The notes under the pieces were generated by a model that made no database searches, was not told the origin of the DNA, and worked only from the letters and a program-made list of their open reading frames with translations. From NCBI GenBank assembly GCA_007570785.1, contig ML661885.1, positions 13,982,915-14,046,914 of the forward strand: DNA of 64,000 bases, read 5' to 3'. Position 1 is the stretch's first letter. Every line of letters starts with the position of its first letter. The translations under genes and the position numbers were made by a program. The stretch is from Antilocapra americana (lineage: Eukaryota > Chordata > Mammalia > Artiodactyla > Antilocapridae). This document shows, piece by piece, positions 1 to 10,950 of this stretch.

Positions 1-143
1 AAGGCATTATGAAATTGAACCCCTGGTGATTACATTACAATAATACCTATAGACCCATATTTGGAAATGATATTTCATGCTCCACTGCAACTAACAAGCT
101 TATTGTTAAAATACAGAATAGTTCTAGATACAGAAACTTTTGG

Positions 144-331
144 GGGGCTTCCCTGGTGGCTCAGTTGGTAAAGAGTCTGCCTGCAATGTGGGAGACCCAG
201 GCTTAATCTCCTGGGTTGGAAGAAATGACAAGATCTCCTGGAGAAGGAAATGACAACTCACTCCAGTATTCTTGCCTGGAGAATTCCATGGACAGAGGAG
301 CCTGGTGGGCTACAGACAATGGGGTTACAAA
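144..331 (+). mobile_element. Bov-tA SINE
   Basis: The tRNA-Glu-derived head (GGGCTTCCCTGGTGGCTCAG) is followed by the Bov-A body (CTCCAGTATTCTTGCCTGGA), which fades after the 'ctacag' motif. This is a ruminant SINE transcribed by RNA polymerase III and thought to be mobilised by BovB-type LINEs. The 3' tail is degraded. Confidence 0.9.
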
Positions 332-636
332 TATAGGAGAAAAATACATCTATTCCATGCATTCCTGCTATAATTTAAACTCTTCCCAATTCTATAAACA
401 CCCTTGCTACTTAAAAAAAAATTACTCAAGAGCTTTGAACCTCAAGTTTCCTGGGTTCTGTAAGTCCATATTCACCACCCCACATTGATACTTTCTATTC
501 TTTTTCCACTTATTTTCCAACTGCCAAGCAGTTGATAAAATAAGCAATAGCACCTCATTTTACCTGTAAAAATTACCTTACTTTTACTTAGTTCTAGCTC
601 ATCACAAGTATAAGTAGTGTACAGTGTAGTAGCAAT

Positions 637-826
637 GTGCTCAGCTGTGCCCAACTCTTTGTGATCCCACGGACTGTAGCCACTAGGTCCCTCTGCCCAT
701 GGGATTTCCCAGGCAAGATTACTGGAGTGGATTGCCATTTCCTTCTCCAGGGGATCTTCCTGACCCAGGGCTCAAACCTGCATCTCTTGAGTCTCCTGCA
801 CTGGCAGGCAGATTCTTTACCATCAT
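637..826 (-). mobile_element. Bov-tA SINE
   Basis: On the plus strand the reversed body (gtgatcccacggactgtagc, ctggagtggattgccatttc) runs into a reversed tRNA-like head ending near 'gattctttaccatc'. The element therefore lies on the minus strand and lacks the last bases of its 5' end. Confidence 0.88.
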
Positions 827-2036
827 CAAAAACATTCTGACTATTGCTAGATCAAAAGATTGGAATATGAGGAGCTGAAATAAATGTGCAAGTTACAGAG
901 CCATGAAATAGAGAAAGGGTCTAGTTAGGCAGGTGCATGGAGTAGACTTTTCAGATTGAAGAAAAACAAGGTGAGGGTGGAAGTGGGGATTAATATGATT
1001 GGGAAGAAAATAATCCTTTCAAAAATTTTATACAGCACATATATTTAAATTTTTCCTCTGATTCTAAAAAAAGGGGGGGTTTTAGTTTAGATGACATATA
1101 AATCATCTCTAATGAACCAGAGACCCATTGGACACTGTTAGTAACTTGCAGCTCCTTGGATGAAAGAGTATTTTCATTACAACACACCATCACTTTCATC
1201 TTTGCCTTCTCACCAAGTGTTGAGTTTTCTAACATTCCTGAGAAGCAGAAGGAAACTAGCGGCTGAACACTGCTTTGTAGAAAAGAAAAGGGCTATTCTG
1301 AAATATGTCCCCAGAAGACCACAACTGCAGATTGAATAAACATATCAAATCAAGGGGTCTTTAAGAAAATTTACAAACAGAAGCCTGCAGTGAAATGAAC
1401 CATTGGATAAATGACCTCCAGAGACTTCTTCAACTCACTATTCCATGAGCAGCTGTGTCTCAAGGTGGCTTCTTCTCTGCTTTCCTCACCTTCCTCAGAA
1501 ATACGGTTTATATCAGGGGGAACAGAGATTTGGCGTGCTCAGTTGAGTCAGATTCAAAAACCAGATTCTCATTGACCTTTCTGATTGTTGGAAGGACCAC
1601 ACACCCCAACCATGGAAGCCATTAAGGAAAATCAAGTTCAGCTCTATGTTGGTGAAACTCTATGGCTGGAGAAGCAGTTTCTATAAAAATAAATGTTGAC
1701 ACACTTATTTGCTTTTATAGCTTTTCCACTGATTTACTGGTGCTGCTATTCTAAAGTTTGAAGTATGAAGCCTCTCTGTTCTTTACAGAATGTCTGAATA
1801 AATATGACCAGATTTCTGTTTCCACCATATGCAACTTCCTTCAGAGGAAGAATGTAAGGCAAGAGGGTAACCCAATGAGCTGACACTAATTAGGAAAATG
1901 ATGATACATGTTTATTCAGTAACTAAAGTTGAATTCAAGCTATGTTTCCAAGAGTATTAGACCTACACACTATTTCAATGTAGTACTACTTTCTACATTA
2001 TATAGAAAACTCTAAAGAAACACACCTGTAATTCCA
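827..2036. other. Unique sequence, nothing recognised
   Basis: Moderately AT-rich sequence without a recognisable repeat, CpG cluster or convincing coding frame. The only compositional oddity is a short G run near 1073-1079. Open frames here are short and resemble no family I know. Confidence 0.5.
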
Positions 2037-2345
2037 TCAACCCAACGTGTCTGTATGCATACACAATTTTATATAGCTGTAATCAGGACAAATATTCATG
2101 CTTGTGTTTCTCTGGTTTCTCTTAACATCATTTACTACATATTTTACAGTCTGTACACTTATCATTTTAATGCCTGTGTAATATTCCATCAGGGAGATGT
2201 TCCCATAAAGTGGGATAGTTGGGAGCTTTTTCCATTCTTTCACTATAGCATAATAACACTTCAATATCTTTATTCAACAAGCTTTTTCCTTCTTTTAATA
2301 ATTTATTCAAGCATAAATTCCAAATAGAATAATTAAAGGATCAAA
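2037..2345 (-). mobile_element. Probable ancient L1 3' fragment
   Basis: The plus strand carries a decayed 'taatattccatc...' block followed by 'aattaaaggatcaaaaggtg', the order seen in antisense 3' ends of old mammalian L1 elements. Divergence is heavy, so strand and family are tentative. Confidence 0.35.
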
Positions 2346-2714
2346 AGGTGTGATAGCTAAAAATGCTAATTCTTTTTACGTCAAATTCACTTATTTGGAT
2401 TTTTCTCTCATAACAACACTGACTTTAGTGGAAGGATGAAACACAGCATTCATATTTATAAAATATTCCAATAAAGTTGCTACAAAAGAATCTGTAATCT
2501 TTACAACATTCATGAACCTCCCTATATCAGAGATTACCAAATTTTTCTGTTCATGACAAACTTTTGCATATTAAAACGATTGCAGGGTATTTGAAAGCTT
2601 AAGTCATTGATGTAGGCATCACTGTGCTGACAAACATAGGCCTAGTTATCACACTCGTCACCTGCTTTCTTTTACTCAACATTGCTTTCGGAATAGAATC
2701 TGTTCTCACAGATT
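2346..2714. other. Unique AT-rich sequence
   Basis: No repeat, RNA gene or supported reading frame was recognised in this interval. Confidence 0.4.
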
Positions 2715-3140
2715 CAAGACAAAAAGTCAAAGTGGGGGACTATAGTCAGTATTTTGTAATAAGGTATAAGGAAAAACATGTTATTATAAATGTTATTACA
2801 CCTGGGCTTCCCAGGTGGCGCTAGTGGTAAAGAACCCGCCTGTCAATACAGGACACCTGGGTTTGATCCCTGGGTCAGGAAGATCCCCTGGAGAAAGGAA
2901 TAGCAATCCACTCCAGTATTCTTGCCTGGAGAATCTCATAGACAGAGAAGCCTGGCCTGCTACAGTTCATGGGGTCACAATGAATCAGACACTACTGAAG
3001 CAACTAAACATAAGGAAAAAGGATCTGAAAAATAGATCTATCTATATGTATGTATAACTGAATCATTTAGCTGTATACCTGAAACTATCACATTATAAAT
3101 CAACTATACTTAAATTTTTACAAATCTTTATAAAAAAAGA
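2715..3140 (+). mobile_element. Ruminant L1 3' end, split by a SINE
   Basis: The left part (gggggactatagtcagtattttgtaat) and the right part (ctgtatacctgaaactatcac, then an A-rich end) are consecutive pieces of a bovine-type L1 3' UTR. A Bov-tA lies between them. Only the 3' end is present, as expected for 5' truncation. Confidence 0.65.
2804..3010 (+). mobile_element. Bov-tA SINE inside L1
   Basis: Complete head-to-tail Bov-tA with the variant start GGGCTTCCCAGGTGGCGCTAG, a B-box-like 'ggtttgatccc' and an end at 'gaagcaactaaaca'. It interrupts the L1 3' UTR, so it inserted later than the L1. Confidence 0.9.
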
Positions 3141-3862
3141 AAACATCTTCAAATTTTAAAAAAAGTCAAAACACATTTCAGTAAACATGGGATCTTCTAC
3201 CATTTTTCTAATCATTTTCCTTCTTACCTTCAGCAAGGTAACACACCATGTCACATGACTTAGTCGGTTGAGTCTCAAAGCCAATGTCATAAAATAATTT
3301 CTATTGAAACACAGAAGTCAATGTTTCCTACAATGACAACTGGTTGCAATGCTTAAGAACTACAGGCTCATAAATCTTTTATGTCATAAAGAAATTCAGG
3401 CATCTAAGAAAAAACTCTAAACCATAATTCCAATGAGAAACTCATTTAAAATTTCACCAGGCTGTTTTATCAGTTCTGCTGCAGTTATTGAATTTGGAGC
3501 ATTGCTAGTGCTCCACAGACACTGCTTGCCCACAATGGATCACAGAAACAGTTTCTCAGCCTCCCAAGACTCTAGTTTTACTTTTAAAATAACTTCTGCT
3601 CTTGAACAACTGGTAGCAAACTAAACTGGTTCCATTCAGTGGCTGTTCGCTGCTATCCAAATAACTATAACTAAATGAATTTTCTTACTTTAGAAAGAAG
3701 TAAGCTTTCTCCTTTGCTTTTACACAGAAAGCTCTACCATCAAATACCTCTGAAGATGTTAAACATACATCACAAAGACTCATCCACAGGGATGGAAAGC
3801 AGGCGAGTGGAGCCAGGGATAGAGGTGTGGGTGGGGTGGGGTTGGACTGCAGAGGGCATGAG
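3141..3862. other. Unique sequence, nothing recognised
   Basis: AT-rich sequence with no recognisable repeat. A short open frame at 3433-3624 resembles no known protein and is probably chance. Confidence 0.45.
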
Positions 3863-4063
3863 GGAACTTCCTAGGTGGCTCAGTTGATAAAGAATCCACC
3901 TGCCATGCAGCAGACCTCGGTTCCATCAGATCCTCTGGAGCAGGAAATGGCTACTCACTCCAGTACTCTTGCCTGGGAAATCTCATGGACAGAGGACCCT
4001 TGCAGGCTACAGTCCAAGGGGTCGCAAAAGAGTCAGATATGACTTGGCAACTAAACCACCACC
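3863..4063 (+). mobile_element. Bov-tA SINE (diverged)
   Basis: A head (aacttcctaggtggctcag), body (actccagtactcttgcctgg) and tail (gacttggcaactaaacc) are all visible. Many substitutions suggest an older copy than most others here. Confidence 0.85.
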
Positions 4064-5702
4064 AGAAATGTTCTATATCTTAATGGTCATGATCGTGTGA
4101 GTATACATAATTGTCCAGATTCATTGACCTACACACTTTATAAAGTCGATTTTTTTAATGTACCCAAATTTATTTCCTATCAATTGTCAACCTCTTTTTT
4201 CCCCAGTACCATTAAAGAAGCCACAAACGATGTTGACAGTGATTGCCTTCTTCATTGGGGATGGTAAGTTCTTGCCCCTCCAAATCAAACATGACGTCAG
4301 TACTTGTCTTTATCCCAATGTTCACCCACCAACACTCCTCCCTGAGGCATGCAACATCTATTTCTGCTTGACTGCTTATCCCACAATAAGTTCAGCTGTC
4401 CAGAACAAAAAAGCAGTATTAGTCACAAAAATAAGGTACAAACATATTTCTCAGACTCTGGTGTCACTTCTTTTTCTTTCACTTCTTGCTAAAATTCAAA
4501 GGCAGTTTTAACCATGGATGGAGGCAAAGACTTGAACAGTCAGCTCACTAGGTAATATATTTACTATAGGGGACCCAGGTTCCTCATTAGACCTTAGGAT
4601 GCATGCAGATTATATGTGCTGTTCAGGAGGAACTGGGGAATAAATGCCTCTCTGCTCTTTTACCCTTGACAATCACAAGCAAAGTTAAGCAAAGCAATTT
4701 CCTGGCTGCTGACTCTTACTTTTAGTTGCACCTTGACAAGAGTAAGGATTGCTTGCTGCAGAATAAGACTGCAGGACTGCAGTCTCAGAGGCCAAAACAC
4801 CAAAAACAAAGACAGTGATGGAGAAAGCATTAAGTGGTCAGAAAAAAGGCACTGACTCAAGGTTTCTTTGGATTTCACTCTTCTTAAAATCAAAGGACAG
4901 CTTAGAGCAAACCTTGAAATGGTTAACAAAGCCCACTCCCCTGAATTCACTAAGAGCAGAGCTACCAGATGACATAATGTGATGGGAATATACATTGTAT
5001 GGGATGTTGTGATGGAGCCGCAGAAGAAAGCTGTGGAATCCAAGTTCCATTTAGGGCAGCAATCACCCGAAACCTCCTTGACTGACAGCCAACTTGCTTC
5101 TGCATCTTTGCTTCTAGGGACAGAAATTCACCAACTTGGCACACCACTTGGTCTACAGCTGGAAGGTTTAACCTTTACTAGCCTTTCCCTTGTACTGAGC
5201 TGAAATAGACCTATCAACACCCTCTCTTTTAGGGTCCATTTTTCTTCTGCACCAACACAGATGTATTTTAATATGCCCCGATACAAAGTAATCCCTGAAA
5301 CATCAGAAGATTACGGTGATATTTCCTAAGATTACAATCCGATCTCCTCTCAAGCCTCCAAATTTAATTACTCATCTTTTTAGAAATTAGTTAATGCTCT
5401 GATTCCCCTCCTCCCCCCCCAAACCCCCTGCCACAACATGTCTGTGGTCAGTGGCCTCTGGAGCCAAACACTACCAGCGCTTATGAGCTTAGGGACACAC
5501 AAACTCTTCTGAAAACGATCTGAGATATCCATTCAGCTTTGTGTAATATGCCAACCTCAAAACCATTCCATTAGTTTCCTTTTTTCAAGTCACTGGTAGA
5601 AATGATGAAGAGCAGAAAGCCCCAGACAGCTAGTCCTGATGCAGCCAAGGGGAGAGAAAAAGACTACTGAAGACGTAGGGAAGGTAGGGAGGGATCTGAG
5701 TC
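4064..5702. other. Unique sequence, nothing recognised
   Basis: About 1.6 kb without a recognisable interspersed repeat. It includes a C-rich run near 5405-5428. Several overlapping short frames on both strands (the longest about 127 codons at 4660-5043, minus strand) have no motif support, so I do not call a gene. Confidence 0.45.
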
Positions 5703-5768
5703 AGTTACTCTGTCACTCTTCAACTCTGTAATCTTGGAAAGATTAATGAACCTCTTGGAATTTGTTTC
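5703..5768 (+). repeat. Possible MIR fragment
   Basis: The string 'ctctgtaatcttggaaagattaatgaacctc' resembles the MIR segment corresponding to 'ctgtgtgaccttgggcaagttacttaacctc'. It is short and diverged. Confidence 0.35.
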
Positions 5769-6249
5769 TTTTTATTTTTTCACTGTCTTACATTTATTCA
5801 CACAGACAATAAGAATTGGTACAAATAATAAACAGTGCTTTAAATACAAATAAATGGCTCTGGTTTCTAAATGAAACAACTCTAGATAATTCAAAGTTAA
5901 GTATATTCTAAGTTCCTATTAAAAATAGAAGACTATTTTGCATTAAGTCCTATTCCACCATAGCTTTTAGAGGAACTTAAGGATAAAACAGTGAACTCTA
6001 TACTTTTAGAAGTCACCAGAAAAATGGGAGATAATTCTCTCACCTCCCTAAACTATCCTCCAAACAGAAAGAGAGTTACTTCCATCTTAGAGTGAGTTCA
6101 TAAATGAAGGAAGAATAACATTTAAAGACATCGGAAAAGCGTTACCTAGGGAAAGGTTCTAAGAATTTCCCTGAATACCTTCTGTGAATTATGAAACCTC
6201 TCTATGCTGAACTTTTGGCTCAAGTGTCTTAAATTCATTTATGATCATG
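5769..6249. other. Unique AT-rich sequence
   Basis: No repeat, RNA gene or credible frame recognised. Confidence 0.4.
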
Positions 6250-6462
6250 AAAGAAAGAAATGTTAGTCACTCAATCATGTCTGACTCTTTGGGATCCTAT
6301 GGACTATAGCCTGCAAGGCTCCTCTGTCCATGGAATTCTCTAGGCAAGAACACTGGAGTCAGTTGCCATTCCCTTCTCCAGATGATCTTCCCAACTCAGG
6401 GATGGAACTCGGGTCTCCTGCATCACAGGCAGATTCCTCTGTCCAAGCCACCAGGGCAGCTC
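6250..6462 (-). mobile_element. Bov-tA SINE
   Basis: On the plus strand it reads 'gttagtcactcaatcatgtc' to 'aagccaccagggcagctc', the full reverse complement of a Bov-tA from tail to tRNA-like head. Confidence 0.9.
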
Positions 6463-6464
6463 AT

Positions 6465-6606
6465 TTACACTCACAGGAAAACTTAATGAGCTTGTTTCTT
6501 TATCTATACAATGACACCAATAATATCTAATAGGATGGAGAAGGTTGGTAATACATCCTACACATAGTACATGCTCAATAAATGTGAGTGGATGATAATA
6601 ATCATT
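6465..6606 (+). repeat. MIR 3' half
   Basis: 'gtttctttatctatacaatg' followed by 'acatagtacatgctcaataaatg' matches the MIR core and 3' end (cctcatctgtaaaatgggg, then cacatagtaagcgctcaataaatg). The Bov-tA directly upstream may have displaced its 5' half. Confidence 0.55.
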
Positions 6607-6879
6607 TAGTAAAGGATGAAAGGTCATAAAACTGTAACACACTACACTTCACTGTTTCTAGTTTTTACATATCAAAATTATAATGTCAATTGTGTAAGGA
6701 TAGCTGGACACTTCAGTATTTCAGGTTACTAAGACAATTAGCGCAACAATCTTGTTCTTTTTATGCTCCCTCTCTTTAATTACCTTTTATGAACATTTTT
6801 ACTTTTTTATAAGCTAAATAATTCCACTAATTGATTGTTTTCATACTTATTTTGTAATATCTTATATTAACACTTTACT

Positions 6880-7310
6880 CTGCCTTTTCCCCAAGGCCTT
6901 CATCTGTTCCAAATTGTGAAACGTGTTAGCTTCTGCTCTCTTCCAAATAGGGAACACATCTGACTTAGTCCATTTGGCCTGACATCAAAGCCCTTTCCAA
7001 TCTGTCCCCAGCTAAGGTCCCTCAGCATCTCTCCTGCATCCTGGGTCTCCTGCTCACCTGCAGTTTCCCAATGCCTTTGGTGATAACAGCTCTCTGCCCA
7101 GAGGACATACCTTCTACCCAAATTGCTACACAGCCTTCAAAGCCCATCCAGTCCTGCCTCTGGGAAGCCTGTCCATCTATTTCCCCATCCAAGTACTAGT
7201 TCTATGAGTCACAATCGTCCACCAGACTGCTCCTTCAGGGCAGAAACCATCTGAATCCATGTAACAAGATGTTTGGTACATGGTACATTTCTCAGTGCTA
7301 GCCTGAATAA
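6880..7310 (+). repeat. Possible diverged L2
   Basis: C/T-rich text with 'agggcagaaacc' and a later 'tacatttctcagtgctagcc' loosely follows the order of the L2 3' end. Similarity is weak and I cannot exclude unique sequence. Confidence 0.3.
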
Positions 7311-7503
7311 AAGGTTCTGAGCTAGAGACAGAGGACATTCAGGGTTCTAGGGTCGCTGAAGAGGATGGAGGAAGGCCTTCCTTGGCCTCCATGGACATCC
7401 TGCTCCTCCATCAGTCCTGCTCTTCCCACTTCTACCCGGCAACCTCGGTGCTGACACCACTGATTCTTTGGAATATATAATCAACTTACATTTCTTAACA
7501 GGT

Positions 7504-7745
7504 TTGAGATCTTCTCTCATCCAATTTTTTCCCCCAAATCTGGACATATTTTATTTTATAATTGGAAGAAATTTTCTTTTCAATGTTGTGTTGGGTTTCC
7601 ACACTACAACTCAAGTCAGCCATGCTGTGGTTGGTGGCTCAGTCATGTCTGACCCTTTACATGCCCATGGACTGTAGCCGGCCAGGCTCCTCTGCCCATG
7701 GAGATTCTCCAGGCAAGAATACTGGAGTGGGTTGCCATGCCCTCC
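7504..7745 (+). repeat. Inverted repeat, left arm
   Basis: The arm from 'ttgagatcttctctcatcca' to 'gttgccatgccctcc' is repeated in reverse complement at 8032-8270. It spans an L1 3' fragment, the exact L1/Bov-tA junction (cagccatgctgtg) and part of the SINE. Because the junction itself is shared, the two arms come from one duplicated segment and not from two separate SINE insertions. Confidence 0.9.
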
Positions 7746-7935
7746 TACAGGGGATCTTCCCAACCTAGGGATACAGCCCAGATCTCCTGCATTGCAGGCA
7801 AATCACCCATAATTATACATATATCACCTCCCTCTTGAGCTTCCATCCCGTCCCCGGCATTCCACTCCTCTAGGCTGTCACAGAGTGCCAGGTTGGGCTC
7901 CCTGTGCTATACAGCAACTTTGCACCAGCTTCTAG
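7540..7935 (-). mobile_element. Ruminant L1 3' end, split by a SINE
   Basis: Left piece 'caatgttgtgttgggtttcc' and right piece 'atacatatatcacctccctc' to 'gtcacagagtgccagg' are consecutive parts of an antisense bovine-type L1 3' UTR, interrupted by the SINE at about 7624-7808. Confidence 0.7.
7624..7808 (-). mobile_element. Bov-tA SINE inside L1
   Basis: Reverse-strand Bov-tA (ggactgtagccggccaggct, ctggagtgggttgccatgcc) ending in the head remnant 'ctcctgcattgcaggcaaat'. It truncates before the first bases of the tRNA-like head. Confidence 0.85.
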
Positions 7936-8031
7936 AAGCATTGAGTTTTAGGAGATGACTTACCTAGCTAGAGTTAGTCAGTCTGGCTCCCAGAACAACA
8001 ACAACAAAAAAAATTGGGTGTAATTGGCATT

Positions 8032-8270
8032 GGAGGGCATGGCAACCCACTCCAGTATTCTTGCCTGGAGAATCCCTATGGACAGAGGAGCCTGGCCGGC
8101 TACAGTCCATGGGTTTGCAAAGAGACAAGACTGAGCCACCAAGCACAGCATGGCTGATTTGAGTTGTAGTGCGGAAACCCAACACAACATTGTAAAGCAA
8201 ATTTCTTCCAATTATAAAATAAAATATGTCCAGATTTAGGGGGAAAAATTTGGATGAGAGAAGATCTCAA
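8032..8270 (-). repeat. Inverted repeat, right arm
   Basis: Reverse-complement counterpart of 7504-7745, about 90 percent similar by eye, from 'ggagggcatggcaac' to 'gatctcaa'. The spacer between the arms is about 286 bp. It carries the same SINE (plus-strand orientation here, about 8032-8150) joined to the same L1 segment. Confidence 0.9.
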
Positions 8271-8634
8271 TTGAAGTAAACAATTATAGTTGTTTATAAC
8301 ATTTGCATTATTCTCACCCCCCCGCCCCGGTCATCTTCACCAAGGCTAAAGCAGAGATCCTGTTTATTTTTCCTCGCTTCCCTAATTATTCGTGGAATAA
8401 CAATGCCTCACTCTTGTTGACCTCCTCCAAGTCATCTGCTACTTCTTTTGACTGGTCTCTTTGAATTGGACCAAACAATCCACTTTGGGCCAAAAGACGT
8501 AACTCCAGGGGCTACAAGGCACTAAATATTCGTTTGTCCAGACTGCTCCCCAAATATCTTCTACTGCTGGAGCTTCAAGCACAAGCACCCGTCCAAGACA
8601 GCAATCGCAACAGCAAATAAGGCCAAGATGACCG
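8271..8634. other. Unique sequence at CpG-island edge
   Basis: Transition from AT-rich sequence to the CpG island. No repeat or gene recognised. Confidence 0.4.
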
Positions 8635-8658
8635 CCCCCCCCCCCCCCCCCCCCCCCC
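8635..8658 (+). repeat. Poly(C) run of 24
   Basis: Twenty-four consecutive C at the upstream edge of the CpG island (G24 on the minus strand). It is likely to be length-variable and prone to sequencing or assembly error. It gives the poly-proline and poly-glycine stretches of spurious open frames crossing it. Confidence 0.97.
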
Positions 8659-8689
8659 GCTTCCGTCCCCCGACGTCCCCATCAATCAT

Positions 8690-9680
8690 CACCTCCCCCA
8701 AAGAAAACCCACCGGCCCCAGACACAGCCCTCCACGTGAAGCGCCCTGATGCCGAGGGCCGGGGGCGACGCCCGCGTCCCCCAGCGGCTCGCCCGCCGCG
8801 CGTCTCCATTATTGCGCGCGTGCCGCCGCACCCTTCCAGGTGGCTCGGCGTACCTGGCGGCGGTGCCCACGCCGAGAAGGAGGCCGAGGCGGCGGCGGCG
8901 CGGGGGGCGCGTGGCAGGCGGCGCGCGCGCGCGATCACAGGCAGTGGTCGGGGCGCAGCGCCCGGCTGCACCCACTGCTCGCCCCCCCGACCCCCCCAGA
9001 CGCGATCGCCACCCTCCTGGCCCGGGTGCGGCCGCGGGCGTCGCGGCCCCGGGCTCTCTCGGGCGGCCTCGGAGCCCAAGGGTCAGATTTCTTTTCACAA
9101 CAAAGTCTCCTGGTCACCGCAACCCCACTGGAGGCCAAAGCCGGCCGGGCGGCCCGGGCAGGGGCGGGAGCGCGGCCGCCGGGGGCCGAGGTGGGAAGGG
9201 AGCGCGCGAGGGGAGGGTGGCCGGCGACCGGGCCGGCGCTGGACTTACTCGGGTCACAACTTCGGCGACGCGGGGCCGAGCAACCGGTTCTTCCAAAACC
9301 AAACCGAAAATGGGTAACGGAGAGGCCGAGGCAGCGCCAAGAGGGGTTCTGTGCTGGTGTTTAGGGCCAAAACTGCTCTGGCTTCCAGAAATTCGAGCCA
9401 GTCGAGGCTTTTTTCTTTCTTTCCTTCTGAAATGCGCCTGTGCCTCCTGGTCGCGGGCCGCCCTTGGCGCGGCTCTAAGTGCTCAGCGACACGGGGGCCA
9501 GTATTGGCGAGGGGAACCCTCCTTCCAGCACCCGGGTCTTTCTCGTACCCCGTTCCCCTCCAACCGCCGTCCCCCCAACCCCCCTCACCGGGCCCCAACT
9601 ACCCTCGACCCGCAACCTGGAGTCTGGGCCTGGTGCCCACACCCCCAGGGGTGACTCGGACGCCTGGGCCCTCGCGGTGT
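8690..9680. promoter_or_regulatory. CpG island 1
   Basis: The region is GC-rich with dense CpG, including an alternating GC run at 8920-8933, in otherwise AT-rich DNA. In mammals such islands usually mark promoters or developmental regulatory sites, often bidirectional. No TATA box or convincing coding exon is visible. Long open frames on both strands (up to about 300 codons) are low-complexity Arg/Pro/Gly/Ala strings expected from stop-poor GC-rich DNA. Function is inferred from composition only. Confidence 0.75.
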
Positions 9681-9777
9681 TTCTACTGAGCCAGAGGGTG
9701 GTGGGGTTTTCTCTGTTAACAGGGAGGAACTAGGTGGAGGCGGGTGGAGTGACAGGGTGATTTTTTTTTTTCATGAT

Positions 9778-9795
9778 GGGGTGGGGTGGGGAGGG
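9778..9795 (+). other. G-quadruplex motif
   Basis: Four G runs (GGGG-T-GGGG-T-GGGG-A-GGG) with one-base loops, just downstream of CpG island 1. This fits the canonical intramolecular G4 pattern. Confidence 0.7.
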
Positions 9796-9879
9796 TGTAA
9801 AGGAATAAGCAGTCAGACTAAAACTTATCAAAACGTCCAGAATTCAAATAATTTTGCAATTGGTCTTAAAATTATGTAC

Positions 9880-9982
9880 TCTTCTTAGGGCTAGGGAAAC
9901 TGAGGCAAAGAGTGTTAAGTGGATTCCCCAGAATCGTGCTTGGGGGCCTGGACTAAACGTCCACGTCTAACCCTGTATCCTT
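9880..9982 (-). repeat. MIR fragment
   Basis: 'gggaaactgaggcaaagagtg' is the antisense MIR core (gaggaaactgaggcacagag). Flanking bases continue the alignment weakly. Confidence 0.55.
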
Positions 9983-10131
9983 GCTATTAAATGTTTTGCT
10001 TTTCTGGGCATCAAGGTACCTTTGGGAGGGTAGGGAGAGATTCGATTCTGTCACCTCAGAGTCCCTTTGCATCTGTAATAGGGGCTAAAGAGACTCTTGA
10101 TTCAACCTGTAAAGAATTTCAGCATTGGATG

Positions 10132-10133
<2 letters not shown>

Positions 10134-10199
<66 letters not shown>
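10134..10199 (+). repeat. Compound (GT)n(GA)n microsatellite
   Basis: About 14 GT units followed by about 19 AG units, directly abutting the tail side of a minus-strand Bov-tA. Likely polymorphic. Confidence 0.97.
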
Positions 10200-10201
<2 letters not shown>

Positions 10202-10402
10202 CAATAGTATCTGACTCTGCAACCCCATACACAGTAGCTTGCCAGGCTCCTCTATCCATGCAATTTTCCCAGAAAGAATACTGGAGCAGGTTGCCATATC
10301 CTCCACCCAGGGATTTTCCAGACCCAGGGATGGAACATTTGTCTCTTGCATCTCCTGCAGTAACAAGTGGATTCTTCACCACTTGTGCCATCTGGAAAGC
10401 CA
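10200..10402 (-). mobile_element. Bov-tA SINE
   Basis: Reverse-strand Bov-tA (ttgccaggctcctctatcca, then ctcctgcagtaac and ctggaaagcc). The microsatellite occupies the place of its 3' tail. Confidence 0.85.
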
Positions 10403-10941
10403 CCAAAGCATCCATTACAGGTAGGTAATGTGAGATAGTCCTTCTTTGGGAACTTCCTCTTGATTAGGATCCAATCACAAGCAGTGAAAGATATGCAAAT
10501 ACCTTCATGATTTGCTCTTATAAGGACTCAGTGAGCCTTCAAATGTTTGCACTTCTCACTCCCTCTCAAATGAAATCCCTTCCCCAGCCCTACTCAATTA
10601 TTCACATCAAATGAGATAATGTAAGCAGAGGGGCTTCAGAAAGTGTAAAGCAGGGCAGGAATACAGGTATTATGGTACACTCTCTTTCAAAATTAGCTAG
10701 ATTCATGAGCTTTGGTCTTTCTATCAGTCATTGAGTATCTGTTGACTTGTAGTAGGTACCTCGAAGTGCCAGGCAGAACAATGAGACCTAATCCTTCACC
10801 TTCAAAGACCACAGATTATAGATTAGGAGATAAAACCAACACCCTGGAGGTAACTGGAAATCTACACAAAGACTGATTTTTGATCCTATTTGTTAAATGT
10901 TTATGTGTAGACAGACACAGTTTTCAAAATACACTGTGTAT
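10403..10941. other. Unique sequence
   Basis: No strong repeat. It contains an octamer ATGCAAAT at about 10493-10500 and a weak MIR-like stretch at about 10605-10680. No coding evidence. Confidence 0.4.
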
Positions 10942-10950
10942 TGGGTGAAG

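Noticed and set aside
8561..9654. Long open frames (up to about 300 codons) on both strands in CpG island 1
   Set aside because: They overlap in several frames, are Arg/Pro/Ala/Gly low-complexity, cross the C24 run and match no domain. Stop-poor GC-rich DNA explains them.
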